In this document: positions 20,088 through 28,466 of the stretch, one piece after another
How positions within the stretch are numbered: position 1 is the first letter of the stretch
Layout: each line of letters begins with the position of its first letter
NCBI GenBank assembly: GCA_004173475.1
Contig: SEBU01000009.1
Coordinates: 1 to 64,000, forward strand
Reading direction: 5' to 3'
Origin: Gammaproteobacteria bacterium
GTDB lineage: Bacteria; Pseudomonadota; Gammaproteobacteria; Pseudomonadales; Cellvibrionaceae
DNA: 64,000 nucleotides
Notes under the pieces: model-generated
What the model was told of the DNA's origin: nothing
The model's database searches: none
Seen by the model: only the letters and a program-made list of their open reading frames with translations
Made by a program: the position numbers and the translations under genes

Positions 20088-20750
20088 ATGCACAAACTCA
20101 CTCTCGGCTCTGTAGTTCTACTGTTACTTACCGCTTCAGCAACAACATTTGCGGCCGAAAATCAGAAAACGCAAACGGCTCAAATAGACACATCAAATAC
20201 CCAAAGCATTAGTCTCGATATCCCCGCCGGTAAGCTGGTGGTTCAGGGCGTAAAAGGCAATAAGCTTGAAGCGCAAGTGACGGCGACCTGCAAAAATGAT
20301 AAAGCGGATGATAAAGAGGCTTGTCAGGCATTACTCAACGCACTGAGCTGGTCGAAAAAAATAGGAAAGAATACCGAGCTAGCCTTGATGCCAGTGAAGA
20401 TTACGCAATACGAAGACATTACTATCGAAGTAAAAATCACCGTGCCTGAAAACAAGCCTTTAAACGTAAAGCTGGCGGCGGGAGAACTACAGATAAACGG
20501 AACTAGCGCATGCCTAATCGCTGAGGTTAATGCGGGCGACTTGAGTATGAACCTCAAGGAATCACAGTTGGCATCGGCCCAACTCAACGCCAAAGTTGGA
20601 GATGTAAATCTAACCACCGCCGCAGGCGAAAAGATTTCCGGTGAACGCTCTATGTTGGTAGGTGCAGAGCTGAACTGGGCTAAGGGTAAAGGAACGTGCC
20701 ATCTAAAGGCTAATTTGCTCGCAGGTGAGGCGCGCCTGATTCTGAACTAA
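20088..20750 (+). CDS. Exported DUF4097-like beta-repeat protein
   Basis: A 220-residue exported protein (signal peptide to about residue 22, TTFAAEN). The mature part has the repeating beta pattern seen in putative adhesin (DUF4097-type) proteins: ISLDIPAGKLVVQGVKGNKL, then IEVKITVPENKPLNVKLAAGELQING and VNAGDLSMNL. Two cysteines (CKNDKADDKEAC) could form a disulfide. It probably folds as a right-handed beta-helix in the periplasm; function unknown. It stands alone, 72 nt before glmR. Confidence 0.6.
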   Translation: MHKLTLGSVVLLLLTASATTFAAENQKTQTAQIDTSNTQSISLDIPAGKLVVQGVKGNKLEAQVTATCKNDKADDKEACQALLNALSWSKKIGKNTELALMPVKITQYEDITIEVKITVPENKPLNVKLAAGELQINGTSACLIAEVNAGDLSMNLKESQLASAQLNAKVGDVNLTTAAGEKISGERSMLVGAELNWAKGKGTCHLKANLLAGEARLILN

Positions 20751-20793
20751 TCTTAAAATAAACTTGCTTTTGTTTTGATCGTAAGTACAATAA

Positions 20794-20807
20794 CTTTCGT
20801 TTCGAAA
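20794..20807. promoter_or_regulatory. Candidate DeoR/GlmR operator upstream of glmR
   Basis: CTTTCG followed by the palindrome TTTCGAAA (20800-20807), 15 bp before the glmR start. DeoR-family regulators commonly bind repeated TTTCG/CGAAA units. The same TTTCGAAA occurs at 21596-21603, upstream of glmS. Confidence 0.45.
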
Positions 20808-20822
20808 CTTAAGGCAAGTTAA

Positions 20823-21593
20823 ATGACCAAACGTAACACTCAACAACGTCGCAGGGCTATTATTGAGCTATTAAATGCGAGTGGCGAAGTCAGTGTTGAC
20901 GCATTGGCGGCGCAGTTCGTGACTTCAGAAGTTACGATTCGAAAGGATCTTGGTGCCTTGGAAACAAACGGCCTGCTTTTGCGCCGCTATGGGGGTGCTG
21001 TTCCGGTTCCCCATGAATTAATTGCCAACGCTTCTGAAGAAAAAGTTTCGGTTCGTAAGCAATCAATTGCCAAAGCAGCTGCCCAGTTAATCCGCGACCA
21101 CAACCGCATCATCCTTGATAGCGGCAGCTCAACCACTGCCGCCCTGTTGCCGGAGTTATCCCACAAACAGGGTCTGGTGGTCATGACCAATTCCCTCAGT
21201 ATCGCCAACGCACTGCGCGAGCTGGAAAACGAACCCACAATTCTAATGACCGGCGGAACCTGGGACCCAAAATCTGAAGGGTTCCAAGGCCAGCTTGCCG
21301 AGCAAATTTTACGTTCCTATAACTTCGACCAATTTTTTATTGGTGCAGATGGACTGGATTTAGCGCGCGGCACGACTACCTTTAATGAACTTTATAGCTT
21401 AAGCCGGGTGATGGCTGAAGTTGCACGTGAAGTTATTGTGATGGCTGAGTCTGAAAAAATTGGTCGCAAAATTCATAATCTCGAACTGCCCTGGTCGTCG
21501 GTGAAAGTCCTGGTCACGGACACTGGAATTGATCCGGCCGATAAACAAAAAATTGAACAACAAGGCGTGCAAGTGATTTGCGCGTCTGCTTAA
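20823..21593 (+). CDS. glmR: DeoR/GlpR-family transcriptional regulator of amino-sugar synthesis
   Basis: A 256-residue repressor-type protein. The N-terminal HTH_DeoR domain (about 6-60) has RRRAIIELLNASGEVSVDALAAQF and VTIRKDLGALETNGLLLRRYGGA. The C-terminal DeoRC sugar-phosphate sensor (about 80-240) has LDSGSSTTAALLP, VMTNSLSIANALR and FIGADGLDLARG. In Pseudomonas aeruginosa the DeoR-type gene next to glmS is named glmR; the symbol is used by position and family, not by experiment. It lies 75 nt upstream of glmS on the same strand and probably senses an amino-sugar phosphate. Confidence 0.85.
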   Translation: MTKRNTQQRRRAIIELLNASGEVSVDALAAQFVTSEVTIRKDLGALETNGLLLRRYGGAVPVPHELIANASEEKVSVRKQSIAKAAAQLIRDHNRIILDSGSSTTAALLPELSHKQGLVVMTNSLSIANALRELENEPTILMTGGTWDPKSEGFQGQLAEQILRSYNFDQFFIGADGLDLARGTTTFNELYSLSRVMAEVAREVIVMAESEKIGRKIHNLELPWSSVKVLVTDTGIDPADKQKIEQQGVQVICASA

Positions 21594-21595
21594 TA

Positions 21596-21603
21596 TTTCG
21601 AAA
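21596..21603. promoter_or_regulatory. Candidate GlmR operator upstream of glmS
   Basis: TTTCGAAA, identical to the palindrome before glmR, starts three nt after the glmR stop and 66 bp before the glmS start. A CTCG-loop-CGAG mini-hairpin follows at about 21617. Confidence 0.4.
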
Positions 21604-21668
21604 TCGTATTCTCGCTACGCGAGGATGACAGTAAAAATTAACAACTCTTTTCATCAAGGAAACAAGTT

Positions 21669-23501
21669 ATGTGTGGAATCGTCGGTGCCGTTGCACAGCG
21701 TGATGTTGTAGAAATTCTGGTAGAAGGTTTGCGTCGCCTTGAGTATCGCGGTTACGACTCTGCCGGTGTTGCCGTGATTAATCCGTCTGGCGATTTACAG
21801 CGCGTGCGTCGCTTGGGCAAGGTAAAAGAACTGGCAGACGCAATTGAAGAAGATCCAGCACCTGGCGGCACAGGCATCGCACATACTCGTTGGGCAACGC
21901 ACGGTGAGCCGAGCGAACGCAATGCGCATCCTCATCTTTCGCGTGAACGTATGTGCGTAGTGCACAACGGCATTATCGAAAACCACGCTCCGCTGCGCAC
22001 ACAATTAACATCAGAAGGTTATGAATTTACGTCTGATACGGATACCGAAGTTATTGCGCATCTGGTTCATCGAGAATTAAAAAAAGTTCCCACACTTTTA
22101 TTAGCAGTCCAAGCTGCCGTTAAAGAATTGCGCGGCGCTTACGGCACTGTATTAATGGATCGTAATGACCCTACGCGTTTGGTTGTTGCGCGCTCCGGTA
22201 GTCCTTTGGTGATTGGTTTGGGTATCGGCGAAAACTTTATTGCATCTGACCAACTTGCACTCTTGCCTGTAACACGTCGTTTTATTTTTCTAGAAGAAGG
22301 TGACGTTGCAGAGATTACGCGTACCAGCGTAAGAATTTTTGATAAAAATGGAAAAGGCGTAGAGCGTCAAACGCACGAATCTACTGCAAATTACGACGCT
22401 GGTGATAAAGGCCCTTATCGCCACTTTATGTTGAAAGAAATTTACGAACAACCAAACGCCGTTCTAAACACATTAGAAGGCCGTTTAAATTCTGAATCCG
22501 TAATGGACGAAACTTTTGGTAACGGCGCTGCAGAATTATTCAAAAAAGTAAAACACATACAAATCGTTGCTTGCGGTACCAGCTATCACTCAGCAATGGT
22601 TGCACGTTACTGGTTGGAAACCTTTTCCGGAATTTCATGTAACGTTGAAATCGCGAGCGAATTCCGTTACAGAAAATCATTTGTGCAACCCAACAGTTTG
22701 GTAGTTACCATCAGTCAATCTGGTGAAACGGCAGATACGCTTGCAGCATTGCGTTTAGCAAAAGAACTCGGTTATTTAGGCAGCCTTTCAATTTGTAACG
22801 TTGCGGGTTCATCACTTGTGCGTGAATCAGACCTCGCGTTTATGACTCGAGCAGGTGCAGAAATTGGTGTGGCATCGACCAAAGCATTTACCACGCAACT
22901 CGTTGGCCTCGCGATGTTGGTATTAGCGATTGGCAAATATAACGGCCTCTCTGAAGCCGACCAAAAAGAAATGGTTACCGCACTTAAAAATCTACCAGCA
23001 AAATTGGAAGAGGCTTTAAAACTTGCAGAAGGTATCGAAGCGCTTGCGGAAGAATTTGCAGATAAACACAACGCATTATTTTTGGGTCGTGGCGATCAGT
23101 ACCCAATTGCGATGGAAGGTGCATTAAAGCTAAAAGAAATTTCCTACATTCACGCAGAAGCTTACGCGGCGGGCGAATTAAAACACGGCCCACTCGCATT
23201 AATCGACGCACACATGCCAATCATAGTCGTTGCACCGAATAATGATTTGCTAGAAAAATTAAAATCTAATGTCGAAGAAGTTCGCGCACGCGGTGGCATA
23301 CTTTATGTATTTGCTGATGTGGATTCACATTTCAAATCCGACGCCACCATGCGCGTAATCAACGTTCCACATATCCACCCATGGCTCGCACCAATACTCT
23401 ATACACTGCCGCTACAATTATTGAGTTATTACGTCGCAATAATTAAAGGAACGGATGTTGATCAACCACGCAACCTAGCGAAAAGTGTAACCGTAGAATA
23501 A
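21669..23501 (+). CDS. glmS: Glutamine-fructose-6-phosphate aminotransferase (isomerizing)
   Basis: GlmS converts fructose-6-phosphate and glutamine into glucosamine-6-phosphate, the first step to UDP-GlcNAc. The 610 residues begin MCGIVGAV, so Cys 2 is the nucleophile of the N-terminal glutaminase domain ([30 protein letters not shown]). Two SIS domains follow ([53 protein letters not shown]), and it ends with the family's [11 protein letters not shown]. The start is preceded by CAAGGAAACAAGTT. It works in the same pathway as glmU, 15 kb upstream here. A strong terminator follows. Confidence 0.98.
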   Translation: MCGIVGAVAQRDVVEILVEGLRRLEYRGYDSAGVAVINPSGDLQRVRRLGKVKELADAIEEDPAPGGTGIAHTRWATHGEPSERNAHPHLSRERMCVVHNGIIENHAPLRTQLTSEGYEFTSDTDTEVIAHLVHRELKKVPTLLLAVQAAVKELRGAYGTVLMDRNDPTRLVVARSGSPLVIGLGIGENFIASDQLALLPVTRRFIFLEEGDVAEITRTSVRIFDKNGKGVERQTHESTANYDAGDKGPYRHFMLKEIYEQPNAVLNTLEGRLNSESVMDETFGNGAAELFKKVKHIQIVACGTSYHSAMVARYWLETFSGISCNVEIASEFRYRKSFVQPNSLVVTISQSGETADTLAALRLAKELGYLGSLSICNVAGSSLVRESDLAFMTRAGAEIGVASTKAFTTQLVGLAMLVLAIGKYNGLSEADQKEMVTALKNLPAKLEEALKLAEGIEALAEEFADKHNALFLGRGDQYPIAMEGALKLKEISYIHAEAYAAGELKHGPLALIDAHMPIIVVAPNNDLLEKLKSNVEEVRARGGILYVFADVDSHFKSDATMRVINVPHIHPWLAPILYTLPLQLLSYYVAIIKGTDVDQPRNLAKSVTVE

Positions 23502-23521
23502 ACAAGTTTTACAAGAAATAA

Positions 23522-23558
23522 AAAAAAATACCGGTCCTTAGGGTACCGGTATTTTTTT
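23522..23558 (+). terminator. Rho-independent terminator of glmS
   Basis: A-tract then TACCGGT, a short loop region CCTTAGGG, and TACCGGTA followed by seven T, 20 nt after the stop. The left arm is preceded by an A-run, so it can also stop leftward transcription. Confidence 0.85.
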
Positions 23559-23694
23559 GGCTAGTCCGTCCATCCGCGTTAAATACATTCACACCTAACG
23601 ACGCTTAATGATTTCAAGCTCTCTTCGTTAGCGCAGCAACACTCGCCTTCGCGCCTTTCACACCAAGGCTCTACCAAGTCCTCGGCTTCCGTTG

Positions 23695-24057
23695 CTAAAC
23701 ACCTAGTGTGTTTCGAGACGATAAAAAGCTCATTACGCAGTGATCAAAATAATTCTCGGGAAGTTTTTCGTTAGTGTCACTTCCGTATTGATGCTTTTGA
23801 TAAGTATCGAACCAAGTTGATCGCTCGGTGTTGGAAAGCGATGACCACCAGTCTTCCAAAGACTCGTGCGGCAAAATTAAGTTAGCAATGTGGCTGATTC
23901 GGCCGTGCTCTTCATCTTCCCAATCAAGCGACTGCATGAATTCCACATGTTTTAAACGGATTTCGTGAAGGACGCTATCCGCATAGGTATTGACCGAGGC
24001 CATCGCAGCACGCGCGATCGCTCTTACATCAAATTCTTTATAATCGAGGCTGCTCAT
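23695..24057 (-). CDS. Hypothetical protein, unknown function
   Basis: A 120-residue acidic soluble protein with no family I recognise. It is rich in Glu, Asp and Trp (SLDWEDEEHGRI, LEDWWSSLSNTERSTWF) and predicted helical; no signal peptide or membrane segment. No good Shine-Dalgarno precedes the ATG, which lowers confidence, but codon use and amino-acid composition look protein-like. It is convergent with glmS and separated from it by the terminator. Confidence 0.5.
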   Translation of the reverse strand: MSSLDYKEFDVRAIARAAMASVNTYADSVLHEIRLKHVEFMQSLDWEDEEHGRISHIANLILPHESLEDWWSSLSNTERSTWFDTYQKHQYGSDTNEKLPENYFDHCVMSFLSSRNTLGV

Positions 24058-24394
24058 TTTGAATGTCCAGTTTTATTTTTATACAGCCTAACATTTAAAC
24101 TGGGCTTAAAATTTGATCTATTTCATAGCTATGATTATTGGATGGCATTTAAATGGTCAAAATTGAGCTTTCCGATGTTGAAAACTACATTCATTACGCA
24201 CCAGCTCGCCCAAAGCCTACCCAAAGAGACTCATAAAATTAATTTTGTTCTTAATAAGAATCACCAGAATTATTTTCTTTAAAGTTGCAGTTACAAAATG
24301 CGCAATAAAATTCGTCTGAAAAAAATTATTGCGCTCGGAGTATTATCAAATCCCTTTGTTCTGCAAAATATTTAATGTTCAGTCGTTAATTCGG
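24058..24394. other. Intergenic region with a 9-bp inverted repeat
   Basis: No convincing gene in 337 bp. GCGCAATAA at 24300-24308 and TTATTGCGC at 24326-24334 form a perfect inverted repeat with a 17-nt loop, about 60 bp beyond the amidohydrolase stop. It may end leftward transcription, though no clear T-run follows. Confidence 0.45.
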
Positions 24395-25681
24395 CTACTT
24401 AGCAGTGTCAGTCCAAATTACGCGGCCATCGCGAATGGTGTATTTTACGTTTGCAAACGCCGTGGAATCTTTTTCGGGGTCATCGGCTAGCAACACCAAA
24501 TCCGCATCCATTCCTTTCATTATTTTTCCCTTGTGCGCTGCAAACCCGAATTTTTCCGCAGGCGCCGTTGTGAGTGACGCGAGTAGTTGACGCCAACTCA
24601 ACACTTTCGACAAAAGCTGATATTCCCGCGTGGTGTCGTAGAGATCTGTGTAACCCACATCGGTTCCGAACAGGATTTGGCCTCCAGCTCCAGAATAAAG
24701 GCGTACTTCGTTCGCCAACATATCGAGTGCTTTTGAAACGACTTCTGAATTTCCACCTGAGCGATTGATTTCAATTTCGAACAAACTCAACGTAGGAATT
24801 AAAGCCATATTGTTACTGCGCATACGCGCAATTAATTCCGGGGACCAATCGCCAGGTGCGCCGCCGCCATCCATAGCCGTTGGGTGTGCAAGTACATCCA
24901 CATTGGCTTCAATCGCGACTTTCAGGCCCGCCATATTGGAAGGGTGTGCAAAAGCCAGCTTCCCGTGTTGGTGCGCCGCGTCGACAATAGCTTTGGCGAT
25001 ATCCACCCGCATCGGCAACACACCTATAGCGCCACCCACAATTGAACCAGCAAAAATCTTCACACCATTAGTGCCCGCTTCCAGTTGCCGCACCGCGCGT
25101 GCAGAAGCTTCTTCCGGCGTGGCCACTTCGCCACTTGCTAAACCGTTGGTTGCGTAGAGATCGCGCACATAAATTGGCGTACCGTCTTTGGGATAAAACG
25201 CATCACCCACCGTTAAAATGTTCGGGCCAACAACTTCACCGGACGCAATGCGCCGCTGTAACGCCAACGCGCTTTTCGTTGAAGACGCTACATCAAACAC
25301 AGTCGTAAACCCCCACTGGGTCAGCATGGCTTGCAGCTCACCACTCAAAATTTCCGGCTTTGCATTCGCGGCACCAAGCTGAGCTGGCGACAATAAATGC
25401 ACATGACTATTCCAAAAGCCCGCCGTGAGAATATTACCTTCAGCATTGATAACCTGAATTCCGCGCGGAATTTTCACCTTTTTGCGCGTACCAACCTTCG
25501 CGATCTTGCCACCACGAATCACAACCACACCATCTTCAATCGGCTCTGCATCCGGCGCGGTGTAAATACGCGCACCCACTATCGCCAAGTCATTCGTTTG
25601 CAAACCTTCATCAGCACTCACATGAATCGTAAATCCCAACAAGACCACTGCTACGGCTAACAACCTCGATATCTTCTTCAT
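24395..25681 (-). CDS. Exported amidohydrolase (imidazolonepropionase-like)
   Basis: A 428-residue periplasmic metal hydrolase. A signal peptide (about 1-23, VSADEG) precedes a composite beta-sandwich (LAIVGARIYTAP, VVVIRGGKIAKVG) and a TIM barrel. Metal ligands of the amidohydrolase superfamily are visible: HVHLL (HxH, residues near 93-95), the lysine in GVKIFAG, histidines in LAFAHPSN and DVLAHPT, and the aspartate in FGTDVGY. Relatives act as imidazolonepropionases or Xaa-Pro dipeptidases; the substrate cannot be given. Single gene with its own promoter region to the right. Confidence 0.82.
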   Translation of the reverse strand: MKKISRLLAVAVVLLGFTIHVSADEGLQTNDLAIVGARIYTAPDAEPIEDGVVVIRGGKIAKVGTRKKVKIPRGIQVINAEGNILTAGFWNSHVHLLSPAQLGAANAKPEILSGELQAMLTQWGFTTVFDVASSTKSALALQRRIASGEVVGPNILTVGDAFYPKDGTPIYVRDLYATNGLASGEVATPEEASARAVRQLEAGTNGVKIFAGSIVGGAIGVLPMRVDIAKAIVDAAHQHGKLAFAHPSNMAGLKVAIEANVDVLAHPTAMDGGGAPGDWSPELIARMRSNNMALIPTLSLFEIEINRSGGNSEVVSKALDMLANEVRLYSGAGGQILFGTDVGYTDLYDTTREYQLLSKVLSWRQLLASLTTAPAEKFGFAAHKGKIMKGMDADLVLLADDPEKDSTAFANVKYTIRDGRVIWTDTAK

Positions 25682-26115
25682 AAATGCCCCGCTCCAATTT
25701 TCGTTGTATGTAATGAGACACGAGTTATCGGAATTTGGATTTAGAAATTTAAAAAGATTTCCACACGAATAATTGCTAACGCTGTTTAGGCGCCACTTTT
25801 ATTTTGGCTGGTCGTGTAATGGCGTGTAGTTTTGAATTCTTTGGCTATAGTGGAAAATCAAATTGAGCGCTTTAAGATGAGGTAGGAAAACGAGCTAAGA
25901 CTAATAACAGCGTAGGGCACGATCATGACTTACCGGTGGCACGAGATTCGTTGTCGTTGAAGTTGCATTTGTATCACAAAAAACCTACGAAAAATATGTT
26001 GGGGCGACTCCCATTAATAGGCGACTGTTAGTTTCATTCCTACCAAAAGTCCGCATGAGCGCAACATACATTATTTCCGCCCCGCCTCCAATTACTAAAT
26101 AAATTGAGATAATAA
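25682..26115. other. Divergent intergenic region at the left edge of the conflict-gene region
   Basis: 434 bp without a supported gene or recognisable repeat. It separates the amidohydrolase (leftward) from the AIPR gene (rightward). Base composition becomes AT-richer toward the right. No tRNA or att-like sequence was found that would mark an island border. Confidence 0.5.
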
Positions 26116-27846
26116 ATGGCTATGAATCCGATTGTTAAAGCGCAACTCAATAAGTTTAAAGAAATGAATCCTAATGAAGAAATGAGCGAATCTGAGCTTT
26201 TCGAGGTAATGTCAATATTCGCATTAGAGAACGGCATTCTTGGAGAGAATATTGATCCCTTCAGGGCGCATCTAAAAGGGGAGGAGTTTGGTATTGATGG
26301 AGTCGCGATTTTTATACAAGGAAAACTTTGTACAGACGTAGATGACTCAGACGAAATTCTCGCTGTTGGTAAAAATCACACCTCAGAATTTCATTTCTTT
26401 CAGTCAAAGACATCTGAAAGCCTCGACTATGGAGATATTGCAAAGTTTCTTGATGCGATCTATGACTTTTTTACTAAGAATTCATTAGTCAAAGGGTTGC
26501 AGGTAGAGAATTTGATCGATGTAAAGGAGCAGATTTATGCAGCTGCCGCTAAAACCAGCCCTTCATTAAGGTGCTATTACTGTACTACAGGGTCAGGTAA
26601 TGTTTCTGAGCTAATTCAGCAATTGATTGGAACAAACAAAACTCGCTTGAATGAACTAAACATTTTTAGTGAAATACACATTGAATGTGTTGGTGCCAAA
26701 GTTATCCAAAACGGTTTTCGCTCAGCTACTAATTCAACGTCTGCAAAGCTGAACTTCGAGCAGGCGATTACCATGCCAAGTCACGATAAAGTTGAAGAAG
26801 CTTACATAGGGTATGTTTCTGCCTCTGAAATATTAGCTATTGCACTTGGAGAGCCGGATCAGGAAGGAACGAGACATATAAACAGATCGATATTTTATGA
26901 CAATGTTCGGGACTTTAATCCAGAATCAGAAATAAACAAATCAATCATTTCTGAGTTGGAGTCAGGAGACCATTCTTCTTTTGTATTTAAAAATAATGGA
27001 ATTACTGTCGTGTCGAAAAGTATTGATCGTAAAAGAGATATATTCACTCTTGAAGATTATCAAATCGTCAATGGATGTCAAACTACAAATATATTGGCGC
27101 ATGTTCGCGACAAAGCTGAATCTATATTTGTTCCACTGCGACTGATTGGCTGTAGTGACACCGATTTCGTTGCAAGTGTGATTATCGGAACAAATCGTCA
27201 AAATGAAGTGAGGGATGATCAGTTTTGGGCTTTACTCCCTTTTATGAAGGATTTGGAAGAATACTGTGCCGCCCACGGCAGCGACACTCGAATATTTATT
27301 GAAAGGCGAGAAAATCAGTATCGAGATATTTCAGTAGAGCGGACACGTATACTTCGCCCCTCAGACTTGATGAAAGTTGCAGCTGCGATGTTTTTCTTTC
27401 AACCTCATCGTGCTGCAAGAGATCATCGTGGGATTCGAAAAGAGTTCTCAGATCGTATTTTTTCGAAAGATCATAGTGTAGAACTTTATCATCTTGCTGC
27501 TTTCGCATTATATAAATTTGACTACTTGGTTCGCTCTGGAAAGGTAGACAGGTCGCGAGTTATTTTCCGTTTTTATGCTCTATATGCTTTAGTTAGAAAG
27601 CATTGGAATACACCAAATTTATTAGAGTCATCCCCCAAAAGTCAGAAAAAGGTTAGAGATGCAGTTATCAGCATCTTGAATGACAACGATAAATTTGCAG
27701 AGCAAATCGAGGAGGTTGCCAATCATCTGGAAAAAATAATATCCGAATCGAAGATCATCTCACGTGAAAAAATCCGAGACTACATCAGGACTGAAAGTGT
27801 CGTAGGAGAGTTCACACACAGAATATTTCAAAATCAGATGAATTGA
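26116..27846 (+). CDS. AIPR (abortive infection phage resistance) family protein with PD-(D/E)xK-like N-terminus
   Basis: A 576-residue protein of the AIPR family (PF10592). Core motifs are FKNNGITVVSKS and YQIVNGCQTTN (about residues 292-323), then IIGTNRQNEVRDDQFWALLPFMKDLEEY. The N-terminus has EEFGIDGVAIFI with Asp 61 and FHFFQSKTS with Gln 96-x-Lys 98, resembling the D...QxK active site of Mrr-type nucleases, so a DNA- or RNA-cleaving role is inferred. Relatives mediate abortive infection in Lactococcus and occur in defence islands. The gene is visibly AT-richer than the glm and glucanase genes, suggesting acquisition. ATG 26116 and ATG 26122 are both possible starts. It stands alone with no modification or sensor partner. 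Confidence 0.83.
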   Translation: MAMNPIVKAQLNKFKEMNPNEEMSESELFEVMSIFALENGILGENIDPFRAHLKGEEFGIDGVAIFIQGKLCTDVDDSDEILAVGKNHTSEFHFFQSKTSESLDYGDIAKFLDAIYDFFTKNSLVKGLQVENLIDVKEQIYAAAAKTSPSLRCYYCTTGSGNVSELIQQLIGTNKTRLNELNIFSEIHIECVGAKVIQNGFRSATNSTSAKLNFEQAITMPSHDKVEEAYIGYVSASEILAIALGEPDQEGTRHINRSIFYDNVRDFNPESEINKSIISELESGDHSSFVFKNNGITVVSKSIDRKRDIFTLEDYQIVNGCQTTNILAHVRDKAESIFVPLRLIGCSDTDFVASVIIGTNRQNEVRDDQFWALLPFMKDLEEYCAAHGSDTRIFIERRENQYRDISVERTRILRPSDLMKVAAAMFFFQPHRAARDHRGIRKEFSDRIFSKDHSVELYHLAAFALYKFDYLVRSGKVDRSRVIFRFYALYALVRKHWNTPNLLESSPKSQKKVRDAVISILNDNDKFAEQIEEVANHLEKIISESKIISREKIRDYIRTESVVGEFTHRIFQNQMN

Positions 27847-28016
27847 TAAGTTGTGATGACATATTAAGTCCTCTGTGGTCTCATAATAAGGGCTACATTT
27901 TTCTGGCAGTCGCTGGATACGATAATTTTTCGTTGACTTCGCTTTTAATCGAAAACGGAGTCGGTGAGTAAAGGAAAAAATCGATACTTGAAAAATCCTA
28001 TCTTGAATACGTAAAT

Positions 28017-28038
28017 AATTGGGGTCAGAGCAAAATTA
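28017..28038 (+). repeat. GGGGTCAGAG repeat, copy A
   Basis: AATTGGGGTCAGAGCAAAAT, continuing TTATTC, directly before the 53-codon gene. Related copies lie at 28242, 31877 and 39979. Copy D at 39979 is likewise followed by a copy of that gene. Confidence 0.65.
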
Positions 28039-28058
28039 TTCGATTTGGTAAGAGATCT

Positions 28059-28220
28059 ATGATTAGAAAAGATGATTTAGCTAAGGCCAAAGAAAGAGCA
28101 AAAAATAAAACTAAAGAAATTTTTCGCGCGGCTCCTCCGGATATAGAAGAGGAGCTGAAAAACGAGAAAACATTGGGCACACCAAAAAACTTGGTACGTC
28201 CCTACAACAAAGATGAGTAG
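28059..28220 (+). CDS. 53-residue charged protein of a repeated cassette, unknown function
   Basis: A small intact gene missed by length cut-offs. Its 53 residues begin MIRKDDLAKAKERAKNKTKE and end VRPYNKDE; the first half is a highly basic helix, the middle is EEELKNEK, and there is no signal peptide or cysteine. A diverged copy with the same upstream sequence, broken by single-base indels, lies at 40022-40184. Conservation of the frame between the copies (FR-APxDxEEEL, LGTPKNL) argues that it once encoded protein. Flanked by GGGGTCAGAG repeats at 28017 and 28242. Possible roles include an antitoxin-like or DNA-binding peptide; none is supported directly. Confidence 0.5.
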   Translation: MIRKDDLAKAKERAKNKTKEIFRAAPPDIEEELKNEKTLGTPKNLVRPYNKDE

Positions 28221-28241
28221 GAGCGCTGAGAAATAAATAAT

Positions 28242-28264
28242 AATTGAGTCAGAGCAAATTAATT
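28242..28264 (+). repeat. GGGGTCAGAG repeat, copy B
   Basis: AATTGAGTCAGAGCAAATTA, 22 nt after the stop of the 53-codon gene. With copy A it gives the small gene direct repeats on both sides, 225 bp apart. Confidence 0.55.
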
Positions 28265-28407
28265 GGAATAGAAATGTACAAATTTATATTGGCTGGCCTA
28301 TTTGTCTCAATCATTCAAAAAGTTTCGCTCAAGGTCTTAACAAGTTTTCTGTCCATTTTAAACCCCCTTTTGTTGAGGGATAATCTTTATAGCGAAAAAC
28401 ATTACTG

Positions 28408-28427
28408 TTTATGTTAAGCAACATAAA
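28408..28427. promoter_or_regulatory. Palindrome upstream of the AHH nuclease gene
   Basis: TTTATGTT, AAGC, AACATAAA: a perfect 8-4-8 inverted repeat 40 bp before the start codon. Candidate operator; no regulator gene is adjacent. Confidence 0.3.
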
Positions 28428-28466
28428 TACTCACACGCGCTGCGGCTGGATCGCAAGGAAATTAAT

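Noticed and set aside
23565..23690. Possible integron attC-like site (CTAACGA...TCGTTAG) after glmS
   Set aside because: Only 7-bp arms, about 35 bp long, no integrase and no second site; too weak.
23965..24282. 105-codon plus-strand frame beside the hypothetical gene at 23695
   Set aside because: Antisense to that gene over a third of its length and otherwise AT-rich sequence without family features.
28274..28417. 47-codon plus-strand frame starting MYKFILAGLFVSII
   Set aside because: Hydrophobic start is suggestive but no ribosome site and no mature domain; probably chance in AT-rich sequence.
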